This document shows positions 12,168 to 23,163 of a DNA stretch of 64,000 nt, piece after piece. The position numbers were made by a program, and so were the translations under genes. The stretch is from Hetaerina americana. Lineage: Eukaryota; Arthropoda; Insecta; Odonata; Calopterygidae. The notes beneath the pieces were generated by a model. The model made no database searches. It saw only the letters and a program-made list of their open reading frames with translations, and was not told the DNA's origin. Every line of letters begins with the position of its first letter. Position 1 is the first letter of the stretch. The stretch covers positions 1,178,001 through 1,242,000 of the forward strand of contig JAKTNV010000078.1 of the NCBI GenBank assembly GCA_022747635.1. The letters run 5' to 3'.

Positions 12168-13345
12168 CAGGGTGAGGCAAAAAACTTCCTTTTTCACAAA
12201 CGCAATAAAACCCATTTTAAAACAGAATCTTTTTATTGTTTTAAATATAGGTACATATTTTATGTTTTGTTTTACACAGTTTTGAAAATCAAATCAGGTA
12301 GGTGACGCCCCCCCATTGGTCAAACACTGAATAAGCCGATTGCTGGCATTTGTCATGACCCTTACCAGCATAGCTGCTAGTATGTTGGCAATTTCTACCC
12401 GGATGTTATCCTTCAGGTCTTGTGAACGGTCGACATGCACGCAGGATTTCAAAAAAACTCTACAAATAATCACAAGGGGTCAAATTGGGGGAGGGGGCTG
12501 GCCACTCCAAATCACCGTTAAGGTGCTCCGGGAAGTGTTCCCTCAATACAGCCATCGATACCCTTGAAGTGTGAGAGCTATTGCTCCGTCCTGTTGGAGC
12601 CAAATGCCCATTAAGTCCAGTTTATCAAGTCGTGGAAAAAAAGTTCCTCCGATATGTTTGCAAACCGGTCTTGATTCACTGTCACTCTGACCTCATTTTC
12701 TCCAAAAAACCAGGGATCAGCAATACCGACTGAAGATATTACGCACCACACTGTGATTTTAGGTGAATGCAAAGGAATTTGTTAAAATTCTCTGGGATTG
12801 GTGTCAGCTCAGTGGCGTATTTTCTGTTTATTGACATGTCCACTCACATGAAAATGGGCTTCATCACTGAAAAACACAGTTAAGTCCTCAGGAACGTTTT
12901 CGAGAAGAGCCTCACATGCGTTCCTCCGAGAATTGAAGTCACGTTCGGAGAGTTCCTGCACAATCGCCAACTTGTAAGGATGGTAATGAAGGACATCGCG
13001 CATAATTCGCCTCACTGAACGATCAGTAAGTTCAAAGGACGACTCATGTTTGCGCGCAGAGTGCCGTGGCGATTGCAAGATGGCGGCTCTCAATGCCTCA
13101 ATGTTCTTAGGTGATCTGATGGGCCAAGGGAATCCAGTTCTTCGTCTGGTCGCACTGACGGTTTTTCTGAACATAGTGACCCTTATAACGATTGATTTCC
13201 AGTCCGGGACAGCGCCAACTGGGGCTACGTTGAAGCGATTTCGGAAGGCCCGCTGGGTTGCAATTGCAGAAAATCCGTACAAAAAGAAGGCCTCGACAGC
13301 AAACGCACGCTCTTCAGTGTTTCAACGCGTAATGGCAACTGACAT
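12168..13345 (-). pseudogene. Decayed Tc1/IS630-superfamily transposase
   Basis: This is a transposase relic of the Tc1/IS630-like type that is common in arthropods, read on the minus strand. A likely start ATG is at 13343-13345, followed by a short stretch with one stop, then AVEAFF and SAIATQRAFRNRFN. The best-preserved frame is 12809-13282, with the DNA-binding part followed by FSDEAHFHVSGHVNKQK, which holds the first catalytic Asp. Further down, across several stops, come WLQQDGAIALT (second Asp, about 12590) and LKDNIRVEIANILAAML with VMTNASNRLIQCLTNGG (12310-12420), the usual C-terminal region. The region of the third acidic residue is damaged. The left end TA|CAGGGTGAGGCAAAAAA at 12168 looks like the terminal inverted repeat. 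I did not find its partner beyond 13345, so the right end is open. Confidence 0.85.
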
Positions 13346-13399
13346 GGGTGGAGTAAAAGCTTTAAAACTCCTGCTTTTGAATGAGATCACTCTTACTTA

Positions 13400-14340
13400 T
13401 CTACAATCTCTATAGTCTGATTGGTGCGCATTTCAAAAGAGGAAGGTGTGTTGTCACCATAACTATTTCTAGCATAAACAAAAGGATGCCACTCATTTAA
13501 ACTTATACAAGGAAGTAAATTTTCTACGGATACGAGTAGTTGGTGATACGGGCGGAAGAGACAAATGGAATGTGGTGATACAGAGTAATGATAAAAATAA
13601 AATGGCAAGATAAGTTAAAGTTGAATAATTTCGTTGAGTGGGTGAAGAGAAAAACCTGTTGAGACCACTCACAAGAAGACAACTAATTTTACCCATTCTG
13701 AGGCACGATAGGCTATTGAACACCTCTGTTGAAGAAAACATGTAATGGAAAAATTACAAAGGATGGCTAAGGATGAACTACGACAAGGTCAGCGCAAAGA
13801 GCAAATGAGAATGAGGAGATTAATCGACAGGAAACGGCATCGATCGAAGAGCTGCTACAATTCCATCCTCGGATTGAGAACCCGTGATTCGTCCACGTGC
13901 CGACAAAACTACTTGTGATGGTGATGATTATGAGTGGCACTTTCCAAATCAGAACACCATTTTGCAATTTTTCTCTTTCTATTGCAATAATTTTGATGCG
14001 TTTTTAAATTGAAATTATTTTTCAAAAATCTGCGGGAGATGCCGCGATAGAAACGTTTTACCAAACGATTTTCTTAAACTGTAAAAATCCTTAAAATTCA
14101 TTTCTTTTGAAACTCCCTTAAAAATATATGCAGTACAAAAATTTGGTCAAAAAAATAAATTTCAAGCATTTTTTAAAAGGCGAATGTTTACCCGTGGCAT
14201 GCATGTAATCGTTATTCTGAGAGTGATCCATTAGATGCTCACACATGCACCGCACCTTTTACTCCTTTTGATTGCCACCGGGCAGCGGATCTATTTCTCC
14301 CCGAAAACTTTTCCCCACATAAAAGTTTCTCGACAATTAA
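13400..14340. other. Non-coding stretch
   Basis: No recognisable gene or repeat. Short frames on the minus strand (13393-13741, 13767-13967) have no family signature. Confidence 0.4.
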
Positions 14341-14349
14341 GGAAGCGTT

Positions 14350-14880
14350 TTCTTATTCATGAAACAAAAGAGGTTAGTTAGAGCAGCGAGATGGAAGAAG
14401 CCTTGGGGAGGAGTTCGAGGAAAAGTGTTTGCGGATTTCCCGAGAAGTAAAGCAGAGCAGTTGGAAGAAGGCTTGGGATAGGAAAGAGTGAAGGAGAGAA
14501 AGAAAATGGACGTCGGAATGAGGGAAGTTGAAAGGAGAGGAACAGAGTGGAAAGAAGTGAGGACCGGGAAGGAGCCTCGGGGAGGGAGGAAGGGGGAGGT
14601 GAGTGAGTTAGAGGGGGTGGGGTGGAATGGCAAGCGGCGGCAGACGGGAAAGAGAAGAAAGGGAAGGGGTCAAGAGAAGGATGGGAGGAATGGCAGCAGT
14701 TCTTAATGCGGCTGAGGCACGCAGGGAGGAGAATGAGGATGGATGGTCGGGGGCAGCTTATGAATTGCAGGAGAAGGGGAGGGCGGCCGGTTCCCCCGTG
14801 GCAGAAGAGAGGGCAATGAAAGAGCAACCGGGAAAGGGGGGGGGAGAGGGGAAGAAACGTGAGAAACTTTGCCTTCTTTT
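14350..14880. other. Polypurine island
   Basis: About 500 bp in which the + strand is dominated by G and A (GGGAGGGAGG, AAGGGGGGGGGA). The several long open frames on both strands have low-complexity R/G/E/K or S/P/L proteins, and I judge them compositional artefacts. Confidence 0.6.
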
Positions 14881-15093
14881 TGAGTTGATTCAGGCGCAGG
14901 CGCTTTCGCTAAAGCCAAGGAGATGCCTCTGATTTTTTTCACTGGGAATACGTGTTTTAGCAATCTTCAGTGACCCACTAAGGAGTGATTGTGTCTTTAT
15001 TGCTCCTGTAATAAGTATGAGGGCAAGTTTCTCTGCAATGCGAAATCAAAAAAAAAAAATACCCGTGTAATTCGTGTCTAAGGAATGCTTAGT

Positions 15094-15126
15094 CGGCAAA
15101 TGAACGACTAAGTCGTTCATTTGCCG
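15094..15126. repeat. Perfect 15 bp hairpin, 3 nt loop
   Basis: CGGCAAATGAACGAC (15094-15108) is complementary to 15112-15126, with the loop TAA. It is followed by T6. Confidence 0.75.
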
Positions 15127-15149
15127 GCACTTTTTTAGAGATTTTCTCA

Positions 15150-15820
15150 AACCTGGAATTTTTTTAATCAGAAGTCTAGCAATGATAAACTAATTCTTCA
15201 TTTTTGTTCCCAGCAAATTACTTAATATTTTCATTTGAATTAATCATGCATATCATCCCGCTAAGCTCTTGCCCATTTCAATATGCACCTTAACTCAATC
15301 ACCATGAAGGTATCATATCTACAAGTATTAAAATATTACCGTGCCTGTAAATTTGAATACATTTACTCTATGTACAATCTTTCTTTTCCATAATAAAACG
15401 AGTCAATAGAGCACACTGGTGGTAAGAAGTGAAATTTGTTTCTTCTTAGACTGGTTTTCGTAGTTGCACTAAACGAGCAGTTGATATTTTTTCAGCTATT
15501 ACAATGAAACACCGGGCGAAAAACTAAACATTTTGCAAGTCTTCAGTTAATATATTTTTAAAGGGTGGAGTGTTCTTTGAAATTGGTTCCTTTAAGCATT
15601 TCATATTCAGCATTGTTATCCCTGCTAACGTGTTAAGTTTCATTTAAGTACGAAGATCCGATATTTTTCATTAATGGATTGTACCGGAACTGCCATTAAG
15701 TCAGTTCGAGCACTCTCGCTAACTGATCGCGAGACATTCATTTTGGAGGCCGTAAGTGTTGATTCGGCGCTCAGTTTCGAATTCTCCCCATGGCTAATTG
15801 AGGCTCTCTCCCCCTCTCTG
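15150..15820. other. Non-coding stretch
   Basis: Nothing supportable is seen. Confidence 0.4.
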
Positions 15821-15829
15821 AGCTGAGGG

Positions 15830-16440
15830 CTACTATTTGTTGAAACGGCTAAACGGGGAGAGTGTGAGAGCAGGGAGGATGGGGTGGACGAAAGGCACGC
15901 GGCTGTCGATAAGGGTGACGAATAAGAGAGAGGAGAGGTGGCTAGCCGGAATGGCGTTGCTGCTGAGTGTGACTGGTGGATGACGAAAAGAGAAAATGAA
16001 AATATATGCGTTTTCGGAGAAGTTCGGAGTGCTTTTCGGAGTGAGAAAGTGAAACGCCAATTGTGGGAGGGGGGTCGCAGAAAAAAAAACAAGAGGGAGC
16101 AAACATTAAAACCCGCATTTAACCTCATTTTGTGGAAGTGGAAAGGGGTGAAAGTGAAGGGGGAGGGAGGATGCTAAGGCCGTAAATGACTTTCCCCGTG
16201 AAAAAAAAATAAAATGAAACACTCCCGCAGTCTATCACTTACATCCGACCTTTCTTCCACCTCCCACTGCCTTCCTCTCTCCCGCTTTCTCCCTCTTCTA
16301 TCTTCTCTCCTTCCACTTCTCTACATATAATGTCCTCTGTCTCTAGGCCTTTTTCTCTTTCTCCTCTCTTTCCTCTGCCTCTCCCTTAACATTTAGCCGC
16401 TTATCTCTCTCTCTCTCACTCTCGTTACCTTGCCCTACTT
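15830..16440. other. Purine-to-pyrimidine switch island
   Basis: The + strand is purine-rich from about 15830 to 16180 and then pyrimidine-rich from about 16240 to 16440 (CTTCCTCTCTCCCGC, TCTCTCTCTCTC). Overlapping open frames (15640-16128 minus and others) are low-complexity and not supported as genes. Confidence 0.55.
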
Positions 16441-16449
16441 TAGAAGTTG

Positions 16450-18290
16450 GATTATACGATGAGGGAACTTGATCTTTCTCACAATGGTGGCCAGGTTAAA
16501 TTTATTAGCTCGCAAAACATGATCCCTTCCGATGATTCGCAAACTCCTCGGCTACTTGCATGCCTGAATACAGAAGTGTAAGATGTATCTAATTATTGCG
16601 ATTCCAACCACGAAAAACAGCCTTGCCAAAAAAACTCCCTCCTTCATACTGAAAATTAAAATCTGTCTGTAAATGGTGGTGGAACATTAATTTTATGATA
16701 TGAGATTTGATGATTTTTATTTGAGAATTTAATAATCTATGAGTTTATGCACAAAGGTTTATCCGGAAGATGAGTTTGTTTATGCCGACGCAAGAATATG
16801 ATTCAATGGCACCAATTCTTTAATGACTCGATTCAAAGAATACTTTCCGTCAAGGTAAGAACTCTGATAACACAAATGACCCGAGTTTTATTTCATTTTC
16901 GTTCTTATTTTGCTGAGTTAAGAGCGAAAGAGAAATTTTTTCAAAGGCTCGAGTGATTTATTATTTTAAACTCATCCTCATTTACGTTAGCCATAAAACT
17001 TTCACGCCATATGTATATTGCTAATATAAATTTTGTGAAATAAAAACTATTCTTGCGAGCATTAGTAAACAGAAGCATGGGTTAATTTGAGGTTTTTCGA
17101 TCAGATTCATTAAGTAAAACATGATTAATTGTTGCCAATGGTTAATAATTAAATTAATCTCACTGTTAAACTCAACCTTCTCCTCTTTCCAAAGAAGAAG
17201 AGAAAGAAAGACACCCAGGATTAAATTAATGCTAAAAATATTTTTTCTCGCAAAAATGCGCCTTCAAAATTATTATTTGATTAACAAAAACTAACTTTGC
17301 CGTCTATTGGCAATTACAGTTTTTTTCGTAATAATAAAATTAAAACTGCAAACATAAAGGTATTTGTTTTAGACGGTAAATTTTGCATTTCAAGCATAAC
17401 GTATACAGCATAAAATTTTAATCGAGGAGAGAGAATGCATAACCCATCGCCGTTCCTCACGAAATCCGTTCTCTGCCTCTCTATCATCCCTTGGGCTCCC
17501 ACATGATGGAGCACACCGAGTTTATACAAGCACTTCTCCTTACCACAGAATCCACACGAGCATGTGATACGAAACTCCAAAGGGAATTTCCCGGAAAGTG
17601 AAGCGGTGACAGCTTCGGGACATGGGATTAAGCCCGGCTTCAGAAGACCGTTTCGTTCCGGAAAAGGCGTGTCCCTTGGCTAAAAATCGAATTCTGCCCC
17701 TCCATTCTACTCCATAGTTTAAATTATTTCCAAAAAATAAAGCTCTAATTTCATTTGCCCATTCTTTGCTTGACTTTTATTCTCACTCAAAATTTTCAAA
17801 CCCTACCCCAATTTTCATTGCGCCTTTGTGAAATCCCCAACCGGATAGAGAAAAATAACATCCCACACCATAAAAATTAACAAATCTGCAGCCCTCTTGC
17901 ACTGATCGCATGCATTTTGAAGTCATACAACCCCAAGTTATTGGCAATGCCACACTTCAAGCTTCCTGTATCGTTCGACATATTATTTTGAAACGTAAAT
18001 ATTTATCGAGGTCGATTTGACCATGTTAAGAGACTAAATGATTGTCGAATTGGCAAACAATTATGCGTGGAGAGTAAGTGTAAGCGAGGAAGAGAGAAAT
18101 CATGAACGCTACAGTTAAATGTGGTGGACAAAACTTTAGCACAAGGAATATTAGAAGTATCAGGAACAAAAGAGTATGTATGAAGAAATGCATTAATGTA
18201 CCAGAAATTAAATAAGAATACCAAAAAAGTTCAGAATGGAACAAGCTATTATAAGATAGTACCCTCACTTTCATTACTTACAATCTCGTT
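16450..18290. other. Non-coding stretch
   Basis: The interval 17314-17580 holds an 88-codon minus-strand frame in slightly GC-richer DNA. Another frame there is also open and I recognise no domain, so no gene is called. Confidence 0.4.
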
Positions 18291-18490
18291 TCTTTTGTGG
18301 TGGCAACCCTGCAATGGAGCGGCATGAAGTGCATGAGTGCTTGTACGATAAATAAATACCTATAAGTACATCGTTATCCTAACGGCCACCTAATTTTTTT
18401 CGGAAAGAGTGAGGCAGCATGAATTTTTTGATACATTCCTGGACACCCTCAAGCGAGGGAATGGAACTGTCACCACTTCCCTGAAGTGTG

Positions 18491-18537
18491 AATTTCACAC
18501 GCCGTTGGTCTTAGTACGAGGCGAGCTCTACCGTCGC
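18491..18537 (-). repeat. Interspersed repeat, copy 1 (tRNA-like head)
   Basis: On the minus strand this reads GCGACGGTAGAGCTCGCCTC, then GTACTAAGACCAACGGCGTG, and matches 56540-56586 (plus) at 41 of 47 positions. The GGTAGAGCTC part resembles a Pol III A box, so an old SINE is plausible. The rest of the copy (down to about 18300) is too diverged to align by eye. Confidence 0.65.
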
Positions 18538-18599
18538 CTATTAAACCAACCCTCGGGTTGATTACTTTATTGGTTTTATCCCTATCATAAATTATACAT

Positions 18600-20630
18600 A
18601 TTATATGATAATTGTATTCTTGCATGATAATTTCGTATTCTTAGTTCCAAAGTAATCATTCACCAAAATATGAAAGTATGTAAGGAATTGCATCGATATT
18701 TTTAAACTACTCCCACTTAATTTCATGCATTCAATTTATATGCACTACACATATGCTACGCTGCTCTCTATTTCAGTAAATATAGTTTCCCAACGCGAAA
18801 GGTATTATCTCTCTGTTCTTATACAGAAAAGGCTACCCCAGTGCGACGAATGTGACTTAAAACTCTATGCCTGGAAAAAAAGGTATGGTTCCCTTATTCT
18901 TCTCTTGCAAAAAATAGTGTGTCTAGACTATCATAGAAGACTTTGGGAGGCGTTACTTCAATTGAAAATAATGCAAAAACCCGTTTTTGCGAAGATATGT
19001 CGGAGGTGTTACTAAATTCATGCATTTGGAAAATATTTAGCCAAAATTACCGAGGAATTTGTTGGAAAAGAAAGAAAGCAGGTCCTACGAGTAATGAGCA
19101 GCGTTTAAGCAATTAACGAAATCCAATAATAAATGCTTACGAGCATAGAAAATTTTATTATCACTTTTGGAGCACATTCTTCGATGATAGTGAAGAGTGG
19201 GCAACTACAGGGGAAGAGAGGACAACATTTTAGCGAAGAAAATAGCTGGGAAGAGACGGGAGTGGAAAGCCTCTGAAAACCTATCTTAAGATTGGTTACT
19301 GTAATACTTAAGATGGTAACTCTATATGATATTAGTATATTAACTAATTATTAATTATCTAACCTGAAAAAGGCTTTATAAATTGCGACAATGAAAAGGC
19401 TGAACACATTTTGGATTTTCAATATTTCGAATATTTTAACTATATTTCGGATTGCTTCCTCATTGATTCAGTAGAGATCTTCAGGAATGCCTTGGAACTG
19501 AAGATTCCTCTGCATAACTATCGTTCAGCAAAATTCATCCATGGAGGATTGACGCAAAATTTTGGAAGCATCTCCATATCGAAATTTAGATATAACCTGG
19601 AAATCCATAGTAGCATTGTGGTAATAACCTGATAAGTACGTCTAGGGAATTTGAATAGTTTATTGTCTTTGTTTTAGAGTTATTTTCATAAGTGGCATCC
19701 AAAAAGCAGCGAGTATTTGCATCATGCTTGAAGTCAGTTCCCCATCATAAAATTAAGAAAATATCTGGTTACTTCTTATTATCTTCCATATTAGAGATAT
19801 CTTAAGTTGAAATATCATTACATTTGCTGTTTAAAATGCTTACTTCTGAGATATGTAGTTTTGTATGTTATTGAATACTTAAAGTTTTCCTGTAATTATT
19901 CGTAATGTGCTTATTTCTGACGTGATCTTTGAATGTCATTGAATATTTAATAATTTGCTGTTCTCATCCGGTCACGGTTCTATAAACCAACTTGATAATT
20001 AACTTTTCAACAATAATATAAATTAATGGCACATCTTCTCACCAAACAGAAGGTTCAACTTTCACATTTGTCCAGTACGTCCTACGTACCAATGGAAAAA
20101 AACGTTGGCTAAAATATATTTTCAGAAGCATTTTGTGCATGGTATAATATCAGTAAAAGTGGTAGTTCATAAACCCAATTAATTTATGAATTAAAGGTAA
20201 TTTTTCTAATCCAAAATCTGTTTTCAATCAGTGATTCACCTCCCCAGGCAAATTTTTGTTTCCTCACGGAGGCAAAATATAGCCCATGCGAACGCAAAAG
20301 GAAGTCCTATAGCTTTCATTTCTATTGAAGTGGCATACGTATAATCTAATTATATTATTTTTATTCGAGCAATAAAATATAGGAGGGATTAAGTCTAAAT
20401 TCTTAACTTTAATGACGTTTTAATACTGAACTGACCTTGGAAGATCTGCAGATTTTCACAATTTCTTCCCAAAATCCATCTCTTTTCAATTTTTGGAAGC
20501 CTAAAGATGGAATGGCTGTTTAAATTCGGAAAACTGAACAAATTTAATGATTCCAGCTATGCAAGAATGTTGAAGCATAATGGAAGTGGAAAACCCAGAA
20601 ATCAATGGTTTGAGAATCTTATATAGCCCA
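18600..20630. other. AT-rich non-coding stretch
   Basis: A 96-codon frame at 18725-19015 (plus) and one at 19411-19632 (plus) have no recognisable domain or splice context. No gene is called. Confidence 0.4.
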
Positions 20631-20639
20631 ACAACATAT

Positions 20640-21180
20640 AAACCACAAGCATTCCCGCAGCCTCCTCGTCGAGGCTCTCAAAATTATTTTTCTCTTCTCC
20701 TCCGTAACCCTAAGCGCTCATTTCGTTCCCCCCCCCTCCCTGTCCTCATAAACCCTTCTCCCTCCGCACGCCTCATTACCCTTCCCCGCTCGCCTTGCAA
20801 CCCTTCATCCTTCCCTTCGTTTTCACTCTCCCTATCTCTTCCACGACTCCTTCCCTCATCCCCCTCGAGTTGGCTAACAAATGATTAATAGCATGCTCCA
20901 TATAGCTCCCTTCCCCGCTTGTCCCGCGGGACCGCGTCTAAAACTCCCACGGCCGCCCCCCACCCCCCGTAGTGATGGATGCTCGTCGCCTCTTAGAACA
21001 CCCCCTGAGCGCACACACATCCATTCAATCAGCCGAAATCCTTTCCTCCGACATGCCCTCGCCCAAGAGGGCTGCATGCCAGTGCCTTTTCTCATCAAAC
21101 CCAAAACCTCATCCGACCCTCGTCCCTCCGTTCTTCTTTCCTCCTAAATGTCCCTCATATTCGTTCACGTTCCATGTCTC
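20640..21180. other. Pyrimidine-rich island
   Basis: The + strand is C/T-rich (CCCCCCCTCCC, CTCTCCCTATCTCTTCC). All three forward frames have long low-complexity P/S/L open frames. No gene is supported. Confidence 0.55.
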
Positions 21181-21805
21181 ATTTCTGTGGTTCCTTCTGG
21201 TCAAGGTGATAACGGCGTCGCATGAGTTTCGAAAGTTTTTTTCTGAAGAAGTTGAACTTATCCATCTCGTGAGTGTCGGCGGCAGTGGCGGAAGCTAATG
21301 GTGAAAATGTCGAGGCTTTCGAGTTGGTTGGATCTCCACGTAAAGTGGATTCGCATCGCCTGACTGTCGGAATCCTTATGAGTGAAAGTTTTGCTTTAAA
21401 AATACCACTTTGACCCTTAATCGACAACCTTGACCCGTTCATCGTGTTCTATTTTGCCTGGGGATAGTTCTTTTCTTATTTATTTTAGAACTCTCTTCAA
21501 GTAGAATATGTAGGAAACCTCAGATTTGCGATAAGATGCCAGAAATAATGCTTTACTCACCAATTCCGATAAGTTAATATTGATAGAATTGAAAGGGCCA
21601 AATCTTAGAAAAACACAAAGAAAAAACTCCAGCTTTTCTGTTATGATTATTTCAAGTAATCGGGATAAATAGCAACAGTCTATAAAAGACCTTTTTTTGC
21701 AAGACATGTGTTTTAAACTAGTGTACGGAGTGTAAAATTAAAGGGCTTGTGTTTTTAACGCATTTATTATGTCAGTTATTTTTCCCGTGTATGCTTTCCA
21801 GCAAT

Positions 21806-21818
21806 ATTTAATGAATTT
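21806..21818. repeat. Target-site duplication of the Penelope-like element (left)
   Basis: ATTTAATGAATTT here is repeated exactly at 22933-22945, on the other side of the element. Confidence 0.8.
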
Positions 21819-21851
21819 GTTCGTTCGAAGGTTTCCGCGGCGATGAGTAGG

Positions 21852-22119
21852 TGATTTCCACATTTTTCGGGCTGCGTCCGCGTATGTCGTTTAAAAGTAC
21901 AACAGTTTCGCCAGCTATCCTGCTGGCGTCCTCAGGTCAAGGATGAAAAGAAGCTTGTTGTCCCGTCTTATATAGGAAAAAATCCGGCGCCAATACCGGG
22001 AAATTTCTTGGCCAATCAGGGAACGTCCTCATATTTGCGCGGGATTATTCGTTTCCACGCACTGTGGAGTGGATATCCATCCTCTCTGTTAAAATTTTTT
22101 GGCCTTTTAACGATTTCAA
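21852..22119 (-). repeat. Penelope-like element left arm (native 3' end)
   Basis: This arm holds the last codons of the endonuclease frame plus the 3' untranslated or terminal-repeat part. It is identical to the reverse complement of 22666-22933. It carries a TATATAAG box and a hammerhead-like core on the minus strand. Confidence 0.92.
21898..21935 (-). ncRNA. Hammerhead-ribozyme-like core (left arm)
   Basis: Mirror copy of the core at 22850-22887, in the sense direction of the endonuclease gene. Confidence 0.5.
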
Positions 22120-22777
22120 TGGCCTCTCTGATTATTCTCTGGAAGTATTTTCCTTCTTTCGCTATTATTTTAGCGTCGTCGAAGAGAATAGAGTGTCCAG
22201 GTTCACTCCAGGCGTGCTCAGCGATGGCCGATGCTCTAAACTGTTTGGCCTTGGTTGCCCTCTGGTGTTCACTCATGCGTGTTTTCAGCGCTCTGCACGT
22301 TTCACCGATGTACCATTTGCCACAGGAGCATGGCACTTGGTACACGCCTTCTGATATTAACGGTGAAATTCCATCCTTGGGTCCGGGTAGGGTGTCAGCT
22401 ATCTTGGTGACGCAGTTGAATCTGGTCACCACATCATGTTTCCTTAAAGCCCTCGCGATTCTTTCCGAAGTCCCTGCGATGAAGGGGATGGTGACGTAAG
22501 CCTTCGGACGTGGTCTGGAGTCTTCCTCTCTGTCAGGAACAGCGGTGGTTTGTCTCTTCTTTTCTTCCTTCTCGGCCCTTTTTTGGATCATATGAGCGCT
22601 GTATCCATTCCTTTGCAGGGCATTTGTCAAGTGTTTCTTCTCGTTGGCAATAGAATCGGAGTCACTTGAAATCGTTAAAAGGCCAAAAAATTTTAACAGA
22701 GAGGATGGATATCCACTCCACAGTGCGTGGAAACGAATAATCCCGCGCAAATATGAGGACGTTCCCTGATTGGCCAA
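22016..22777 (-). CDS. Penelope-like GIY-YIG endonuclease fragment
   Basis: The frame carries the C-terminal endonuclease domain of a Penelope-like element, which nicks target DNA for insertion. Residues 1 to about 37 (MANQGTSSYLRGI...) are an artefact: they are the inverted right arm read into the frame. From about residue 38 the genuine sequence starts with DSDSIANEKKHLTNALQRNG, the linker after the missing reverse transcriptase. GVYQVPCSCGKWYIGET follows at about residues 143-159 and is the GIY-YIG core with its Cys-rich pair. Then come the conserved RMSEHQRATK, SAIAEHAW and YFQRIIREAIEI blocks. The frame ends IIPRKYEDVP inside the left arm. No reverse transcriptase motif exists in the window, so this copy is non-autonomous. 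The intact endonuclease frame is consistent with the youth implied by the identical arms. Confidence 0.88.
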   Translation of the reverse strand: MANQGTSSYLRGIIRFHALWSGYPSSLLKFFGLLTISSDSDSIANEKKHLTNALQRNGYSAHMIQKRAEKEEKKRQTTAVPDREEDSRPRPKAYVTIPFIAGTSERIARALRKHDVVTRFNCVTKIADTLPGPKDGISPLISEGVYQVPCSCGKWYIGETCRALKTRMSEHQRATKAKQFRASAIAEHAWSEPGHSILFDDAKIIAKEGKYFQRIIREAIEIVKRPKNFNREDGYPLHSAWKRIIPRKYEDVP

Positions 22778-22810
22778 GAAATTTCCCGGTATTGGCGCCG
22801 GATTTTTTCC

Positions 22811-22818
22811 TATATAAG
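22811..22818 (+). promoter_or_regulatory. TATA-like box in the right arm, facing outward
   Basis: TATATAAG lies 57 bp downstream of an ATTGG (reverse CCAAT) and about 40 bp upstream of the hammerhead-like core. The same box is mirrored on the minus strand at 21967-21974. Promoter activity is inferred from sequence only. Confidence 0.4.
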
Positions 22819-22849
22819 ACGGGACAACAAGCTTCTTTTCATCCTTGAC

Positions 22850-22887
22850 CTGAGGACGCCAGCAGGATAGCTGGCGAAACTGTTGTA
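22850..22887 (+). ncRNA. Hammerhead-ribozyme-like core (right arm)
   Basis: The order is CTGAGGA, one extra C, stem GCCAGC / loop AGGATA / stem GCTGGC, GAAAC, then TGTTGTA. The conserved CUGANGA and GAAA boxes flank a perfect 6 bp stem II. AC/GU with a UGUU loop could make the minimal stem III before a GUA cleavage triplet. Penelope-like elements are known to carry minimal hammerheads. The extra C and a C/C clash at the base of stem I suggest a weak or degenerate ribozyme. Confidence 0.5.
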
Positions 22888-22932
22888 CTTTTAAACGACA
22901 TACGCGGACGCAGCCCGAAAAATGTGGAAATC

Positions 22933-22945
22933 ATTTAATGAATTT
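22933..22945. repeat. Target-site duplication of the Penelope-like element (right)
   Basis: ATTTAATGAATTT matches 21806-21818. Its first base overlaps the last base of the right arm. Confidence 0.8.
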
Positions 22946-22957
22946 ATTCATCGAGTG

Positions 22958-23163
22958 TTATTTATTTATTTATTTATTCAGTATAAGTCCGAAAACAGCG
23001 CATTCTGGCCTTTACATCGAACTATTAACAACGATAACAATGATCATAATTACAAACACCCAAGCCCTAGGTGGAGGAAAACTCACCCAGGCGGGAATCG
23101 AACCCGCGACCCTTGGAATGGCAGACGAGGACGTTACCCCGCCGCCACCGGGGTCGGCCTCCG
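22958..23163 (-). repeat. tRNA-derived SINE (second family)
   Basis: On the minus strand there is an A-box-like GTGGCGGCGGGG (23137-23148) and a perfect B box GGGTTCGATTCC (23094-23105). These are followed by TGAGTTTTCCTCCACC and GGGCTTGGGTGTTTGT, typical of a widespread arthropod SINE body. It ends in an (AAAT)n tail (22959-22979). The tail lies 13 bp from the Penelope-like element's right duplication. I did not find its own target duplication. Confidence 0.8.

Larger units (their letters stand above)
21819..22932 (-). mobile_element. Penelope-like retroelement, truncated, with inverted arms
   Basis: This 1.1 kb insertion is flanked by the 13 bp duplication ATTTAATGAATTT. It has a 33 bp left tail (21819-21851), a left arm (21852-22119), a 546 bp unique middle and a right arm (22666-22933). 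By my reading the two 268 bp arms are exact reverse complements. The minus strand encodes the GIY-YIG endonuclease end of a Penelope-like polyprotein, and the reverse transcriptase is absent. Inverted terminal copies, 5' truncation and target duplications of about 10-15 bp are known habits of this class. Identical arms mean the structure is young or has been gene-converted. Confidence 0.92.
22666..22933 (+). repeat. Penelope-like element right arm (inverted copy)
   Basis: Exact inverted copy of 21852-22119. The junction with the unique middle is at 22665/22666, where TTGAAATCG begins. Confidence 0.92.

Noticed and set aside
14337..14963. Many overlapping long open frames on both strands
   Set aside because: They coincide with a polypurine island that lacks stop codons by composition. 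The proteins are low-complexity and have no domains.
20580..21298. Three forward open frames of 88-108 codons
   Set aside because: C/T-rich sequence gives P/S/L-rich translations in all frames; no family signature or splice context.
22008..22499. 163-codon + strand frame starting MANQGTSSYLRG
   Set aside because: It is the antisense of the endonuclease. Its first 37 residues equal those of the minus-strand frame only because the arms are inverted copies.
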